From: Prosapia bicincta
Taxonomy: Eukaryota > Arthropoda > Insecta > Hemiptera > Cercopidae
DNA: 64,000 nucleotides
Direction: 5' to 3'
Assembly: GCA_036971475.1 (NCBI GenBank)
Contig: JBAIZL010000003.1
Span: 78,993,928 to 79,057,927, forward strand
Shown here in pieces: positions 20,935 through 32,596 of this stretch; the first letter of the stretch is position 1; the number at the start of each line of letters is the position of its first letter. The translations under genes and the position numbers were made by a program. The notes beneath the pieces are model-generated. The model was not told the DNA's origin. It did no database searches and worked only from the letters and a program-made list of their open reading frames with translations.

Positions 20935-23900
20935 TTAAATATTATTAAATAGATTAAGGTGGCGTAAGAAAGGGATGATACGGTCGATAGCCGTGACATC
21001 GTCCCTTAAAACCACCTTTAAACTACCTCGAAGATCGTAACGTACATACAAATTTTTCATCTTATCACAATCAAGCAGGATATGCTTGATTGTAATATTA
21101 TTTCTACAAAACGGACATAGTGGTGGATCCTCATGTCGCATCAACCATCCATGCGTTAACAAAGAGTGGCCGATGCGAAGTCGAGTAACCACCACTTCCT
21201 CCCTATGATTCGAACGAACAGATGTCCTCCATGGTCGGACGGTATTTTTGATGTCCCTCAGCTTGTTTCTGTTTACATTTTGCCATTCTTCATTCCAAAC
21301 AGAGAATAGTGTAGTTTTAACTTTGCATACAAAATCTGATGCCATCACACATTGTGTCGATGGCAACATACCTGTAGCTAATTTTGCACCTTCATCTGCT
21401 TTAGAGTTTCCGAATATTCCACAGTGACCAGGCACCCAGAGAAATGACACCTCGACACCTCGTAATTGGAGCCTGTGTATAGAGCACAAGATGTCTCCAA
21501 CTAAAGGATTTTTAGTGTACATTTCCTGAATAGCCTGGAGAGCACTTTTGGAATCACAACACACAAGATATTTAGATTTTGCAGACGGAATTGATCTTAA
21601 AGCTTGGAAAATTGCATAAAGTTCTGCAGTAAAAACGCTACAGGCTGAGGGCAATCCATAAGTGAAGGTTCGTCCTTCCATATAAAATGCACAACCTATC
21701 CCATTGTTCAGTTTTGAACCGTCTGTGAATATAGTCACAGTATGTTGGTGAGTTTCTTGAATCTGCAAAAACTCCTGACGATAAATAACGTCAGGAGTAT
21801 TGTGTTTTAGGTACATGGACAATGAGAAGTCACATTTTGGCTTTTGTATTATCCATGGAGGGATGTAGCATGATGTTCGTTCGAATATAGGTGGATGTTC
21901 TAAATTTAGATTGCTAAAAATGCGCAACGTTCTTATTCCGAAGGGAGCAGTTGAACGTTGACGCACATTGTAACGATCCTCGAGGTAGTTATCAAAAACC
22001 GCTTTGAATGCCGGATGTTTAGGTTTACTTCGAAGACCAGTGTAATATGAAATTTGTAGCATTTGACGTCTCATTGAGAGAGATGGTTCTCCAGCTTCAA
22101 CTAAAAGGCTGGAGATTGGGTTTGATCTGAAAGCACCAGTAGAAAGTCTAAGGCCAGCGTGATGTATTGAATCCAGGAGTTTCAGAACCGTAGGTCGAGG
22201 AGATGAATAGGCTATACAGCCGTAATCTATGCGCGATCTTACGACGGCGCGATAGAAACGGAGCATACAGGTTCTGTCTGCTCCCCAATTTGTACCACTT
22301 AGAACTCTCAACATATCCAATATCTTGCTGCACCGGGTCCTCAAATCACGCACATGCGGATTCCATGAAAGTATTTTATCCAATAAAAGACCCAAAAATC
22401 TCACATTATCCGCGGTTTGAAGCCGCGTACCATCAAGATAAAGAATAGGTTCCTGGCGTTGCCTGCGACGACTAAATGCTATACACTGGGTCTTCGAAGC
22501 CGAAAACTTGAAGCCTGTAGATTTGGTCCATTCTTGCAGTTTATTAATGACTAATTGTAAGGATCGTTCCGCTGTTGCCATACTTCTAGCAGCCATATAT
22601 ATACAAAAATCGTCTACAAACAGGGAACAGTGGACCGGTGACTGTACGTTTGAAGTGACGCTGTTAATGGCAACAGCAAACAGCGTCACACTCAATACGC
22701 CACCCTGTGGTACACCATTCTCTAGTTCGCAACGATCAGAATATATGCCTCCTAGACGTACACGGAAAGTCCTGTTATTCAAATAATTTTGTATAAATGC
22801 AAGAATGTTACCATGTATACCCCATGATTTCAATACGTTCAAAATTCCTCTTCTCCATGCCATGTCATATGCCTTCTCAAGGTCAAAGAAAACCGCTACC
22901 ACTGTTTGTCGTAAGATGAAGGCATTCTGTATAGCTGACTCCAACAAAACCAATTGGTCAACTGATGAACGTCCTTGTCTGGAACCACACTGAACGTTAG
23001 AAAGAAGTTTGTTTGTTTCTAGATACCAGACAAGACGACGGTTGACCATCTTCTCCAGTAGTTTGCATAAGCAGCTGGTGAGAGAGATGGGTCTGTAACT
23101 ACTGGGATTAGTTTTGTCCTTTCCTTGTTTTAGAAGAGGAATTATAGTCGCTTCTAACCATGCATCGGGAAAACCGTGCTCCCCGAATATACGGTTGTAT
23201 ATCCCAAGGAGAACTAGTTTTGCCGACGGTGGTAGATTTTTAATCATGGAGTATACAATATCATCCGGGCCTGGAGCAGAATCCTTCGTTGACGAGAGAG
23301 CTGATTCTAGTTCGTCGATAGAGAAATGGTTATTCAAACAAGAATCTCTAGACACTCCAACGGTGAAAGGTAAAGCTTCCTGTTTACGTTTGTACACCTG
23401 GAAAGCGTCCTTGTATGCAGAAGATGAAGAATGTTTTGAGAACGATAATGCTAGCACATTGGCAATTTCATCACAGTCCGTGGTCATAGCTCCATCCGGA
23501 TCCCTTAATGAAATTAATGGCATCGGAACGGAAATGCCACAGACTGATCGTAATTTCTTCCATACTGTGGATGGAGCTGTAGTTCTTGTAATTGTGCCAA
23601 TGTACTGCGACCATGATTCTCGTTTACTTTGCCTAAATATTCTCCGTGCTTTCGCACGGAAGATTTTATATTTTTCCAGGTTTTCACTCGTTGGATGTCT
23701 CTTGAACTGGTTCAGAGCTTTTCGTCGTTGACGAAGGATCACAGTGCATTCATCATTCCACCACGGAACAGGTGGTCGTCGTGGTTTGGATGAGGTTTTC
23801 GGAATTGCCTTTCCGGCGACAATCAAAACGGTTTTTGTAAATGAATTTACAATGTCATCAATGGGAGCCAAGTAATCCACATCCAGTGATTCTAGATCTT

Positions 23901-24630
23901 GTGAAAATTGTTCCCAGTTGGCTTTTTTCAGGATCCAACGAGGATGTCGAACACAACAGGGTGAGGAGTCACACAAAGAGATCTCAATAGGAATGTGGTC
24001 GCTACTGTAAAGATCAGGCAATGCTGACCATTTTAGCCTTGTAGCCAAGGCAGGACTGCATAATGACAAGTCTACAGCTGTCCATCCACCTGTTGACGCT
24101 GCTAAATGTGTCGGAGAACCGTCATTTAGCAGGTATAAATCCAGTTCCGATCTGATGTTTTCTATCAGATTACCTCGCGGGTTGCAATCTGGGGAACCCC
24201 ATAAAACATGGTGGGCATTGAAATCGCCCACTAATAAAAACGGAGTCGGTAACTGATTTATAAGGTCTACAAGATCTCTCTGTTGCAAGTTGTCACTTGG
24301 TGGGAGGTAGACACAACAGAGAGTGAGTTTGTATGGAATAGCTGTTTGAATTGCTACTGCTTGAAAGGGAGTTATTAAGTTCAGAGAAACGGCGTCGACA
24401 CAGTCATGGGCTAGAATGGCTACGCCACCTCTAGCTCGATTTTCTGTAATGAAGTCCGATCTGTAAACTGAATACTCCCTTAGATGGAAATTGTGCGATT
24501 CATGGAGATGTGTCTCCTGAATACAAATGTACATAGGGGACACATCCCTTACAATTAATTTGAGATCCTCAATGTGACTTTTAACACCGTTAATGTTTCA
24601 CTGAATCACGGATTGTTTAGGTGTGGACAT
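20935..24630 (-). pseudogene. LINE ORF2 polyprotein: AP endonuclease, reverse transcriptase, RNase H (one premature TGA at codon 11)
   Basis: The natural ATG at 24630 opens MSTPKQSVIQ, then TGA (24600-24598) where a Trp is expected before NINGV, the usual start of the endonuclease. After it the frame is open for about 1,220 codons to 20935. Domains in order: AP endonuclease (IQETHL, GDFNAHH, SSDHIPIEI), RT (FFDLEKAYDMAWR, NGVPQGGVLS, catalytic FVDD), RNase H (FTDGSKLNNG, TAELYAIFQAL, CDSKSALQA, WVPGHCGIFGNSKAD), and a C-terminal zinc-finger-like LCPFCRNNITIKHILLDC. This order is typical of I-type LINEs. Apart from the TGA, no damage was seen. Confidence 0.92.
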
Positions 24631-24636
24631 CGTATT

Positions 24637-25935
24637 TTAGTGAAATGGATTCACCAAGCTCTCACTGCTGTCATTGCAAATTCGCTGGCCTGGAATGTTG
24701 GACGTTCCAGGCAGAGAGTCATCAGATTCCATCACCACTATTGTAGTGGTGGAATCTGAAGAGTTTTTTGACTCAGAAGAGGAGTTTGAAATGGTCCTCT
24801 TTTGAGTCGCTTGTGGTTTTGCACCTACTTTCACAGGTGCAGCTTTGTTATTATTTCGTGTAGTTTTTACGTTTTTCACACTTGTCTCTAATAGTGTCTT
24901 ATTTCTTCTAATTTTCGCAGAGGTAACTGGCAATGGAGATTTTTCCGCACATTCAACATTAGTCTTTGAGTTGGAAACCAAATTTTTATTCACTAATGCT
25001 AATAAATTACTAACTTGCTCAGTGAGAAGTTCAATTTTTTTATTTAGCTCAACACAGTTGGAACACGACTTTTCAGTGGTGGTAGCTGAGGCATAAGATT
25101 TTGTTTCAAGTCTAGGTTGAGTTGACTTGAACTTCTTTTTTGCTTCGTGGAAAGATGTTTTATCCTTCGCCATTATGCTGAGGATCGCTTTCTCCTCCTT
25201 GAACTTTGGGCAGTTAAAGGAGCGAGCAGGGTGATCACCAGCACAGTTTGATCATTTCGGAGCACTTGTGCAAACCTTCTCAGTATGTCCTTCAGATGCA
25301 CACTGTCCGCATACCTCTGGCTTGGAGCAAGAAGAGCTGACGTGTCCAAAACGTTGGCATTTAAAGCACCGCCGTGGATTGGGAACAAAGGGCCTAACAG
25401 GAAGCCGTTGATAGCCAGCATATAAATATTCCGGGATAGATGGTTTCCTGAATGTCAGGATTAATGATGTTGTTGGAACTCTCTGACCGTTTTCCATCCT
25501 CATAATTCGTACGACTTCTGTTACACCTTCTGATTCCAGTTCAGATCTTATTTCATCCTCACGGACATACAAAAGATCCCTGCATGATATTACTCCCTTT
25601 GATGAGTTCAAGGTTTTGTGGAGGGCCACCGAAACCTTGACCTGATCAAAGAAGGAGGTCATTTTCAGCAAATATTGTGACTGCTTCGAACTACTTGTTT
25701 CTAACAGAAGTGTTCCATTCCGTAATTTCTTTATGGAAGCGACAGGTCCTGCTGCACATCCAGTTATAGCCTTATGGATCAGAAAAGGCGATACCTTAGA
25801 AAGATCTTTTCCTTCTTCTGCGCTAGAGACAATTAAAAATTTAGGCGGTAGTTTAGTTGATGCTACATCCATTTCTCTCCTTGTGTCATTAACTTCACTA
25901 GGCATCTTCGGAGAAACCTCACGACGCCTCTTCAC
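24637..25935 (-). pseudogene. LINE ORF1 (gag-like, CCHC zinc knuckles), split by one TGA
   Basis: The frame runs 433 codons from ATG 25935 to a stop at 24637, interrupted only by TGA at 25254-25252. An RRM-like/basic N-terminal half precedes zinc knuckles CFKCQRFGHVSSSC and CGQCASEGHTEKVC. The third knuckle is [stop]SNCAGDHPARSFNC: the TGA sits where the first Cys of a CX2CX3HX6C motif belongs. The remaining C-terminal part (from 25173) is Lys/Ser/Thr-rich with a possible coiled coil (CVELNKKIELLTEQVSNLL). The stop lies 6 bases before the ORF2 ATG. ORF1 proteins bind element RNA in LINE particles. Confidence 0.85.
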
Positions 25936-26479
25936 ATTACTCTAGTTGGTTGGTTGGACTTTTGTTGGTTTTCCATAAATTTGATTTAAGCTAACCATCG
26001 TGTCAGGCGTAACGGGCGAGACTATGAGAACGGGTACAACCATGGATCACTTTCGATCATTTCCAACCCCCGGAACTCTGGGGCCCATAGTTTCCTCCTT
26101 AGCTCGACTGGATGGGCATCAGTCGAGAACTCGTAATTCTGTGCACAGGCTCCGACACCTGAACACCGCGGACACTCCCTGACCAAAGAACGAAGTGGCT
26201 AGCGGACCAGCAACCACTGTCTTCGGCAGGGCAAGCTCACAGCAGCGTCCCAGACCAAAGTTAGTCAAGCTCTGGACCTTTCAGCACTCCCAACGCGCAA
26301 CGGTTCTGACCAGTCAAATACCCTAAGTGAAGATGTTAGTGTATGTGTATATGTGCATGTGTGTATGTGTCTGTGTGTGTGTGTGTGTATACTTTGTGAG
26401 TGGTGTAGTGTTAGGCTAGGGTACCGCGAGGGACGCCAAATCCCTCGTAGGTGCGGCTAGTCCGCACCCCCCTGCGGGG
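25936..26479 (-). promoter_or_regulatory. LINE 5' UTR
   Basis: Conserved with 8745-9242 of the deleted copy (for example CTCGACTGGATGGGCATCAGTC and the GGGGGGTGCGGAC 5' end). It includes a GT-rich microsatellite near 26360-26390. LINE 5' ends usually hold an internal promoter; none can be pinpointed. Confidence 0.7.
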
Positions 26480-27706
26480 AATACATTTATCAATTTTAGA
26501 GCAACATTATTGTGGGATTTAATCATACATAAACATAATGTTCTAATTGTTACCTGCCAAAATATTATAAGAATCAATAAAATACAGTATAATACATTAA
26601 TCAATTTCAGAGCAACATGATTGTGGGATTTAGTTATACATAAACATAATGTTCTAATTGTTACCTGGAAAAAAATTATAAGAATCAATCAAATACAAGA
26701 TAATACATTGATCAATTTGTGAGCAACATAATTATGGGATTTAATCATACATAAACATAATGTTCTAATTGTTACCTGGAAAAAAATTATAAGAATCAAT
26801 AAAATACAATATAATACATTGATCAATTTCAGAGCAACATGATTGTGGGATTTAATTATACATAAACATAATGTTTTAATTGTTACCTGGTAAAAAATTA
26901 TAAGAATCAATCAAATACAAGATAATACATTGATCAATTTCAGAGCAACATGATTGTGAAATTTAATTATACATAAACATAATGTTCTAATTGTTACCTG
27001 GGAAAATATTATAAGAATCAATCAAATACAAGATAATACATTGATCAATTTCAGAGCAACATAATTGTGGAATTTAATTATACATAAACATAATGTTCTA
27101 ATTGTTACCTGGAAAAAAATTATAAGAATCAATAAAATACAGTATAATACATTGATCAATTTCAGAGAAACATGATTGTGGAATTTAATTATACATAAAC
27201 ATAATGTTCTAATTGTTACCTGCCAAAATATTATAAGAATCAATCAAATACAAGATAATACATTGATCAATTTGTGAGCAACATAATTATGGGATTTAAT
27301 CATACATAAACACAATGTTCTAATTGTTACCTGGTAAAAAAATTATAAGAATCAATCAAATACAAGATAATACATTTATCAATTTGTGAGCAACATAATT
27401 GTGGGATTTAATCATACATAAACATAATGTTCTAATTGTTACCTGGTAAAAAAATTATAAGAATCAATCAAATACAAGATAATACATTTATCAATTTGTG
27501 AGCAACATAATTGTGGGATTTAGTTATACATAAACATACTGTTCTAATTGTTACCTGGAAACAAATTATAAGAATCAATAAAATACATTGTAAAACATTG
27601 ATCAATTTCAGAGCAACATGATTGTGGGATTTAAGTATACATAAACACACTGTTCTAATTGTTACCTGGGAAAAATGAATAAGAATCAATAAAATACAGT
27701 ATTATA
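26480..27706 (-). repeat. About 111-bp tandem array, segment 2
   Basis: Eleven units continuing the array after the LINE, with plus-strand ACCTG at about 26552, 26663, 26774, 26884, 26996, 27106, 27217, 27328, 27440, 27551 and 27662. Units are 85-97% alike by eye and nearly all retain CAG|GTAAC and ATGTTTATG on the minus strand. Long open frames across the array are a product of the repeat and not evidence of a gene. Confidence 0.93.
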
Positions 27707-29074
27707 CAGTAAACTCCCGATTATCTGTGGAATAGGGTAGCCCGGCAACGCCGGATAACTGAAATCCCTGAATAATCCGCTATGAACAAAGAACACGCAA
27801 AACGATCGATAATCGATTATTATACCATAAGTTACATAAATAATGACCCTGGTTAATGCAATTTATAAATAATCTTCAGAGGTCAAAATAAATACAGAAA
27901 ACAATTTAAAATGTCAATGTATTTGATGGATTATAACATGTACATTTATATGTCTAACTATTTACAATACGTACATAGGTATATGTCAAAAGTAAGTATG
28001 TATGTACGTATGTAATTTCCTTTACACATAATACTTTCACTTTTTAACAAAAAAATCTGTCACTTTCGTCTATTTTTTTGTGAGCATTGATTTAGCTTTA
28101 TTGTGCGATCTATGTTTCTTGAGAACCATTTTGTCGCACAGTGAAGAGTCGTCTTGCTCCTCTACGTACTGAATAAGGCAATTGACGTACCTCAATACAG
28201 TGTCATGGCTGATCTTAGCCTCCTCATCTTCTATATCGTCATCTTTACTCTCTTCCAAGACCTTGCCTACCAGATTAATAAAATGTTTTAAAATTATTTA
28301 TTTATTGCAAAGATTAAAATGTTTTTGTGCATAAGAAAATACACAAAAATATAAAATTTAATAACAAATGCACAAAATAGTACGTTTATTCAAAAACATT
28401 AGACCAAACATAAACCACCACTTTTTGGGAAAAAATAAGTCCTTACAAAAATGGAATTATAAAACATTGTAAACGTCAAAATGGTTTTAAAATACAAAAA
28501 TAAGAAACATATAGCACTAATAACTTACCCAATATTTGAATCTCCAAAAAGTTAATTTGAGATGGTCGGATTTAAAAACGACTCAGGAACAATGTTCTCT
28601 AAACAGTTCTGAAGCACTGACGAAAAAATCAAACCTTTATACAGACATTTAGCGACACCAGAGAAGTTTCAATTAGACGGAGAGTGAGCTTGCCGGAGTG
28701 CTCGCCGTCCTTCAGAAGAGAAGAGGGGAGCACACCGGCATGCCCTCAGTGACTCACAAAGGAACAAAAAACGTGCTGGGACGCTCGCCATGCTGAACGT
28801 GTTAAAAGCCCCCTTGCTCGCCCCTTTTAATTTGCTGGCCCGCTTCGGGATGCTTCCCTTTCAATGTAAAAATTAGTATGTACATATTTACATATCTATT
28901 CCCTTCCTCTTAACTTCTGTTAAGCCTTAAATGTATTTACATCGTAATTCACCGTTTGGAAATTTAAACACATAAATCTGACTGGAATAAAAATTGGATA
29001 TTTGTAAAACAATGGCAGACCCTGGATAATCCGCAAACCGGTTCATCCGCCCACGGATAATTGGGAGTTTACTG
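27707..29074 (-). mobile_element. pogo/Tigger-type DNA transposon, internally deleted
   Basis: Terminal inverted repeats start CAGTAAACTCCC(G/A)ATTATC and are flanked by the target dinucleotide TA (27705-27706 and 29075-29076). Removing the element restores a normal array unit (TATTATACATTGATCAATTTC). Only a C-terminal transposase piece remains. A GC-richer block at about 28670-28860 is unassigned. Confidence 0.9.
28070..28258 (-). pseudogene. C-terminal fragment of a Tigger/jerky-like transposase
   Basis: A 62-codon frame: acidic leader, then ISHDTVLRYVNCLIQYVEEQ and LCDKMVLKKHRS. This matches the conserved tail of pogo/Tigger transposases (I-S-x-x-E/D-A-L-x-x-V-x-x-L-x-x-Y-x-E-Q). No DDE catalytic part remains. 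Confidence 0.7.
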
Positions 29075-29860
29075 TACATTGATCAATTTCAATCCAAGAT
29101 AATTGTGGGATTTAATTAAATATAAACATACTGTTCTAATTGTTACCTGGGAAAAAATTATAAGAATCAATAAAATACAGTATAATACATTTATCAATTT
29201 CAAAACCAGATTATTGTGGGATTTAATCAAATATAAACATACTGTTCTAATTGTTACCTGGGAAAAAAATTATAAGAATCAATAAAATACGGTATGATAA
29301 ATTAATCAATTACAGGGCAACACGATTGTGGGATTTAATCATACATAATAAATATAGTGCTCGAATTGCTACCTGGGAAAAAATTTAAAGAATCAATAAA
29401 ATACAGTATAATACATTTATCAATTTCAAAACAAGATAATTCTGGGATTTAATCAAATATAAACATACTGTTCTAATTGTTACCTGGGAAAAAATTATAA
29501 GAATCAATAAAATACGGTATGATAAACTAATCAATTTCAGAGCAACATGATGATTGTGGGATTTAATCATACATAAACACACTTTTCTAATTGTTATGTG
29601 TGAACAAATTATAAAAGTCGATAAAATACAGTATAATGCATTAATCAATATCAGAGCAACACAATTGTGGGATTTAATCATACATAAACATAATGTTCTA
29701 ATTGTTAACGGGGAAGAATTGCAAGAATCAATCAAATACAGTATAATACATTGATCAATTTCAAAGCAACATGATTGTGGGATTTAATCATACATAAACA
29801 TAATGTTTTAACTGTTACCTGGGAAGAATTACAAGAATCAATAAAATACATGGAGGTCAA
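29075..29860 (-). repeat. About 111-bp tandem array, segment 3 (distal end)
   Basis: About seven more units, more diverged. Several retain CCCAG|GTAAC (for example near 29140, 29249, 29479, 29813) while two have lost the junction (GTTATGTGTG near 29590, GTTAACGGGG near 29701). The array ends at about 29860 within AATACATGG. Divergence rises with distance from TMEM69. Confidence 0.9.
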
Positions 29861-30027
29861 GTGGGATCATGGGGCTAGTGCAACCAGTGGCTTCCATAGG
29901 CTTATAATTTATTATTTCAACTAAAAAAATCAACATGTGTTTTTTTAACAACTTAAAGCAACTGTGGCGTAAATGTTTATATTAATTAAAACAACCTCTC
30001 ACCACAAATTCAACAAATTTTATTACA

Positions 30028-30070
30028 ACCTTATGTACATTTCGACTACAAAGTAATCATCTTCAGAGGT
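30028..30070 (-). ncRNA. Hammerhead-type motif, left arm
   Basis: Mirror of 30121-30163: stem I ACCU/AGGU, core CUGAAGA, extra U, 6-bp stem II, GAAA, loopless stem III. Confidence 0.75.
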
Positions 30071-30120
30071 ATTTTTACAAATAAAAATTTTAGAAATTTT
30101 ACAATTTTATTTGTAAAAAT

Positions 30121-30163
30121 ACCTCTGAAGATGATTACTTTGTAGTCGAAATGTACATAAGGT
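30121..30163 (+). ncRNA. Hammerhead-type motif, right arm
   Basis: Stem I ACCU/AGGU, core CUGAAGA (30125-30131), extra U, stem II GAUUAC/GUAGUC (one G-U) with loop UUU, GAAA (30148-30151), stem III AUGU/ACAU, and A30159 at the cleavage position. It differs from the PLE motif at both stems in a pairing-preserving way. Confidence 0.78.
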
Positions 30164-30611
30164 TGTAATAAAATTTGTTGAATTTGTGGTGAGAGGTTGT
30201 TTTAATTAATATGTGTTTTTTTGCTTAAAAACGGGTTCCCTTTTTTTTAACATATTCCAATATGACACATAGTTATATTGAATAATCATATATTTTTTAT
30301 GTATTAAAAAAACCTTACATTTTTGCTGTGAATGTAAGTGACAAGGCCGAATTTGAATTACTCTCACTATTACCTATAAAGGATTAGACTAATAAGTGTG
30401 AGGGTTTCTAATACATTTTTATCTATAGGAAATTAGACTATATGATTCATTATGCTTCATCATAAATTATGGCCGTATCTTCGCTTGCCCCAGTAATTTT
30501 ATATGTGAGGCAAGTGAAGTCACGATCGTTGGGGTAAATGCAGCACAGTGGTTAGGGTATGGATGATCTTTATGTGCTTTTTTGGTTTCAGTGAGTTTGT
30601 ATAAAAATAAG

Positions 30612-32390
30612 AAGATGGTTAGAAACTATCAAAGAAAAACAAATAGGGGGAAACAATATTTCAAAGAAGACTTTAAAAACTCAAAAGATGTAGTAAAATA
30701 TGGCATTACATACTAAACACTTCAAAACCATATTAGTGGTAAAAGCGGAACAAAGAGTTCGACACAAGGTAGGTTAACAGTCATACGAGAACAGGAAGAA
30801 CGTCTAGCAAAAGAATTAAAACCACGTCAGTGGTAGAAGCGGAACAAAGAGTTCGACACAAGGTAGGTCAACAGTCATACCAGAACAGGAAGAACGTCTA
30901 GCAAAAGGATTAAAATCATGTCAGTGGTAGAAGCTGAACAAAGAGTTCGACACAAGGTAGGTCAACAGTCATACCAGAACAGAAAGAACGTCTAGCAAAA
31001 TGATTAAAACCATGTCAGCGGTAGAAGTGGAACAAAGAGTTCGACTCAGGGTAGGTCAACAGTCATACCAGAACAGGAAGAACATCTAGCAAAAGGATTA
31101 AAACCATGTTAGTGGTAGAAGCGGAACAAAGAGTTCGACACAAGGTAGGTCAACAGTCATACCAGAACAGGAAGAACATCTAGCAAAAGGATTAAAACCA
31201 TGTTAGTGGTAGAAGCGGAACAAAGAGTTCGACACAAGGTAGGTCAACAGTCATACCAGAACAGGAAGAACATCTAGCAAAAGGATTAAAACCACGTCAG
31301 TGGTAGAAGTGGAACAAAGAGGCCGACACAAGGTAGGTCAACAGTCATACCAGAACAGGAAGAACATCTAGCAAAAGGATTAAAACCATGTTAGTGGTAG
31401 AAGCGGAACAAAGAGTTCGACACAAGGTAGGTCAACAGTCATACCAGAACAGGAAGAACATCTAGCAAAGGGATTAAAACCATGTTAGTGGTAGAAGCGG
31501 AACAAAGAGTTCGACACAAGGTAGGTCAACAGTCATACCAGAACAGGAAGAACATCTAGCAAAAGGATTAAAACCACGTCAGTGGTAGAAGTGGAACAAA
31601 GAGTTCGACACAAGGTAGGTCAACAGTCATACCAGAACAGGAAGAACATCTAGCAAAAGGATTAAAACCACGTCAGCGGTAGAAGTGAAACAAAGAGTTC
31701 GACTCAGGGTAGGTCAACAGTCATACCAGAACAGGAAGAACATCTAGCAAAAGAATTAAAACCACGTCAGTGGTAGAAGTGGAACAAAGAGTTCGACACA
31801 AGGTAGGTCAACAGTCATACCAGAACAGGAAGAACATCTAGCAAAAGGATTAAAACCATGTTAGTGGTAGAAGCGGAACAAAGAGTTCGACACAAGGTAG
31901 GTCAACAGTCATACCATAACAGGAAGAACATCTAGCAAAAGGATTAAAACCATGGGAAGATGAGGATGGGGACTAAGTAGGAAAGAAGTTGTAAAAAGTA
32001 AAGAAGAAGAAGTAAAAAAAATAATATCAAAACACTTTTTAAATATGAAATTTCTGGGAAAGATTGGTTTCTTGCTTTTAAGAAGAGATATAAACTATCA
32101 ATAAAAAACCCTCAGACACTAGAACATGCAGAAAAGTGGGCATGAATCAATTAGTCTTTGAAATATACTTTAATATTCTTGAGGAATCCCTTAAGAAACT
32201 AAAGATATATGACAAACCTCAACAACTTTATAATTTAGATGAAACCCATTTCAATCTTGACCCCAGCAGGACTAAAGTTGTTGGGGAAAAGAGCAGCCAG
32301 CCCTTGTATAAAAAAAGGGGGAGGTTTTGTAGGAGGTGTGTGGGGTTATTACTAATCCCATTTTCAATACCTTTCCCTACCTAGTCAAGG
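30612..32390 (+). pseudogene. Decayed pogo-like transposase interrupted by a 94-bp minisatellite
   Basis: 30612 onward reads MVRNYQRKTNRG...KEDFKNSKDVVKYGITY, an HTH N-terminus typical of Tigger/pogo-like elements, then NHISGKSG just before the repeat array. After the array, 32025-32330 reads a CENP-B/HTH-end-like GKDWFLAFKKRYKLSIKNP and the catalytic start YNLDETHFNLDPSRTKVV (first Asp of the DDE/D triad). The rest of the DDE domain is missing. Stops and frameshifts are present throughout. Confidence 0.72.
30725..31955 (+). repeat. About 13 copies of a 94-bp minisatellite inside the transposase remnant
   Basis: The unit begins near GTGGTAGAAGCGGAACAAAG and includes GACACAAGGTAGGTCAACAG and GGAAGAACATCTAGC. 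The period of 94 was measured between 31081 and 31175. Because 94 is not a multiple of three, each unit shifts the frame. The array therefore arose after, or caused, loss of coding function. Unit variants (TTCGACACAAGG versus TTCGACTCAGGG) alternate in blocks. Confidence 0.95.
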
Positions 32391-32596
32391 TTAATGTTGA
32401 TGGGATTTTCCAGTTATTTCTATGTTTCATTTCTGTTCAGTGACCTGTCCATCGTCTATTACACAAATATTGTATATATTTATAGATGTTATTAATTTTA
32501 TTCTTAACTAATATTTTTACTTAATGTCTGTTAATAACTATTAATTTTTTTATATAGGCTAATGACAGATCACAGACAATTTTGCTTTTTTAAAAC

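Larger units (their letters stand above)
20767..26479 (-). mobile_element. Full-length I/Jockey-group non-LTR retrotransposon with RNase H
   Basis: 5.7 kb. The 3' end is at 20767 (oligo-A on the minus strand, preceded by the CCTGG(A)AAAA end shared with the 7155-9242 copy). The 5' end at 26479 begins with CCCCGCAGGGGGGTGCGGAC. A 13-bp target duplication AATACATTTATCA lies at 20754-20766 and 26480-26492. It inserted inside a unit of the 111-bp array. It carries a 5' UTR of about 540 bp, ORF1 (gag-like) and ORF2 (EN-RT-RNase H). Each ORF has one in-frame TGA, so this copy is probably inactive but young. Confidence 0.95.
29981..30210. mobile_element. Foldback element with two outward-facing hammerhead motifs
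   Basis: Perfect or near-perfect arms of about 90-100 bp (paired positions sum to 60191) with a spacer around 30080-30110. Each arm contains CCTCTGAAGATGATTACTTTG. The outer arm reads TTGTTGAATTTGTGGTGAGAGG. No ORF. Confidence 0.88.

Noticed and set aside
22203..25945. Several plus-strand frames of 60-205 codons opposite the LINE
   Set aside because: Antisense shadows of ORF1 and ORF2.
20408..29754. Repeated frames with MIKSHN.VALKLINVLYCI-type peptides
   Set aside because: They are translations of the 111-bp array; the block behind them is a splice-acceptor copy, and no start, conserved family or consistent frame across units supports a protein.
20093..29860. CRISPR-like array of repeats
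   Set aside because: Repeats are about 111 bp, contiguous, without unique spacers, in eukaryotic DNA; likewise the 40-bp, 50-bp and 94-bp arrays.
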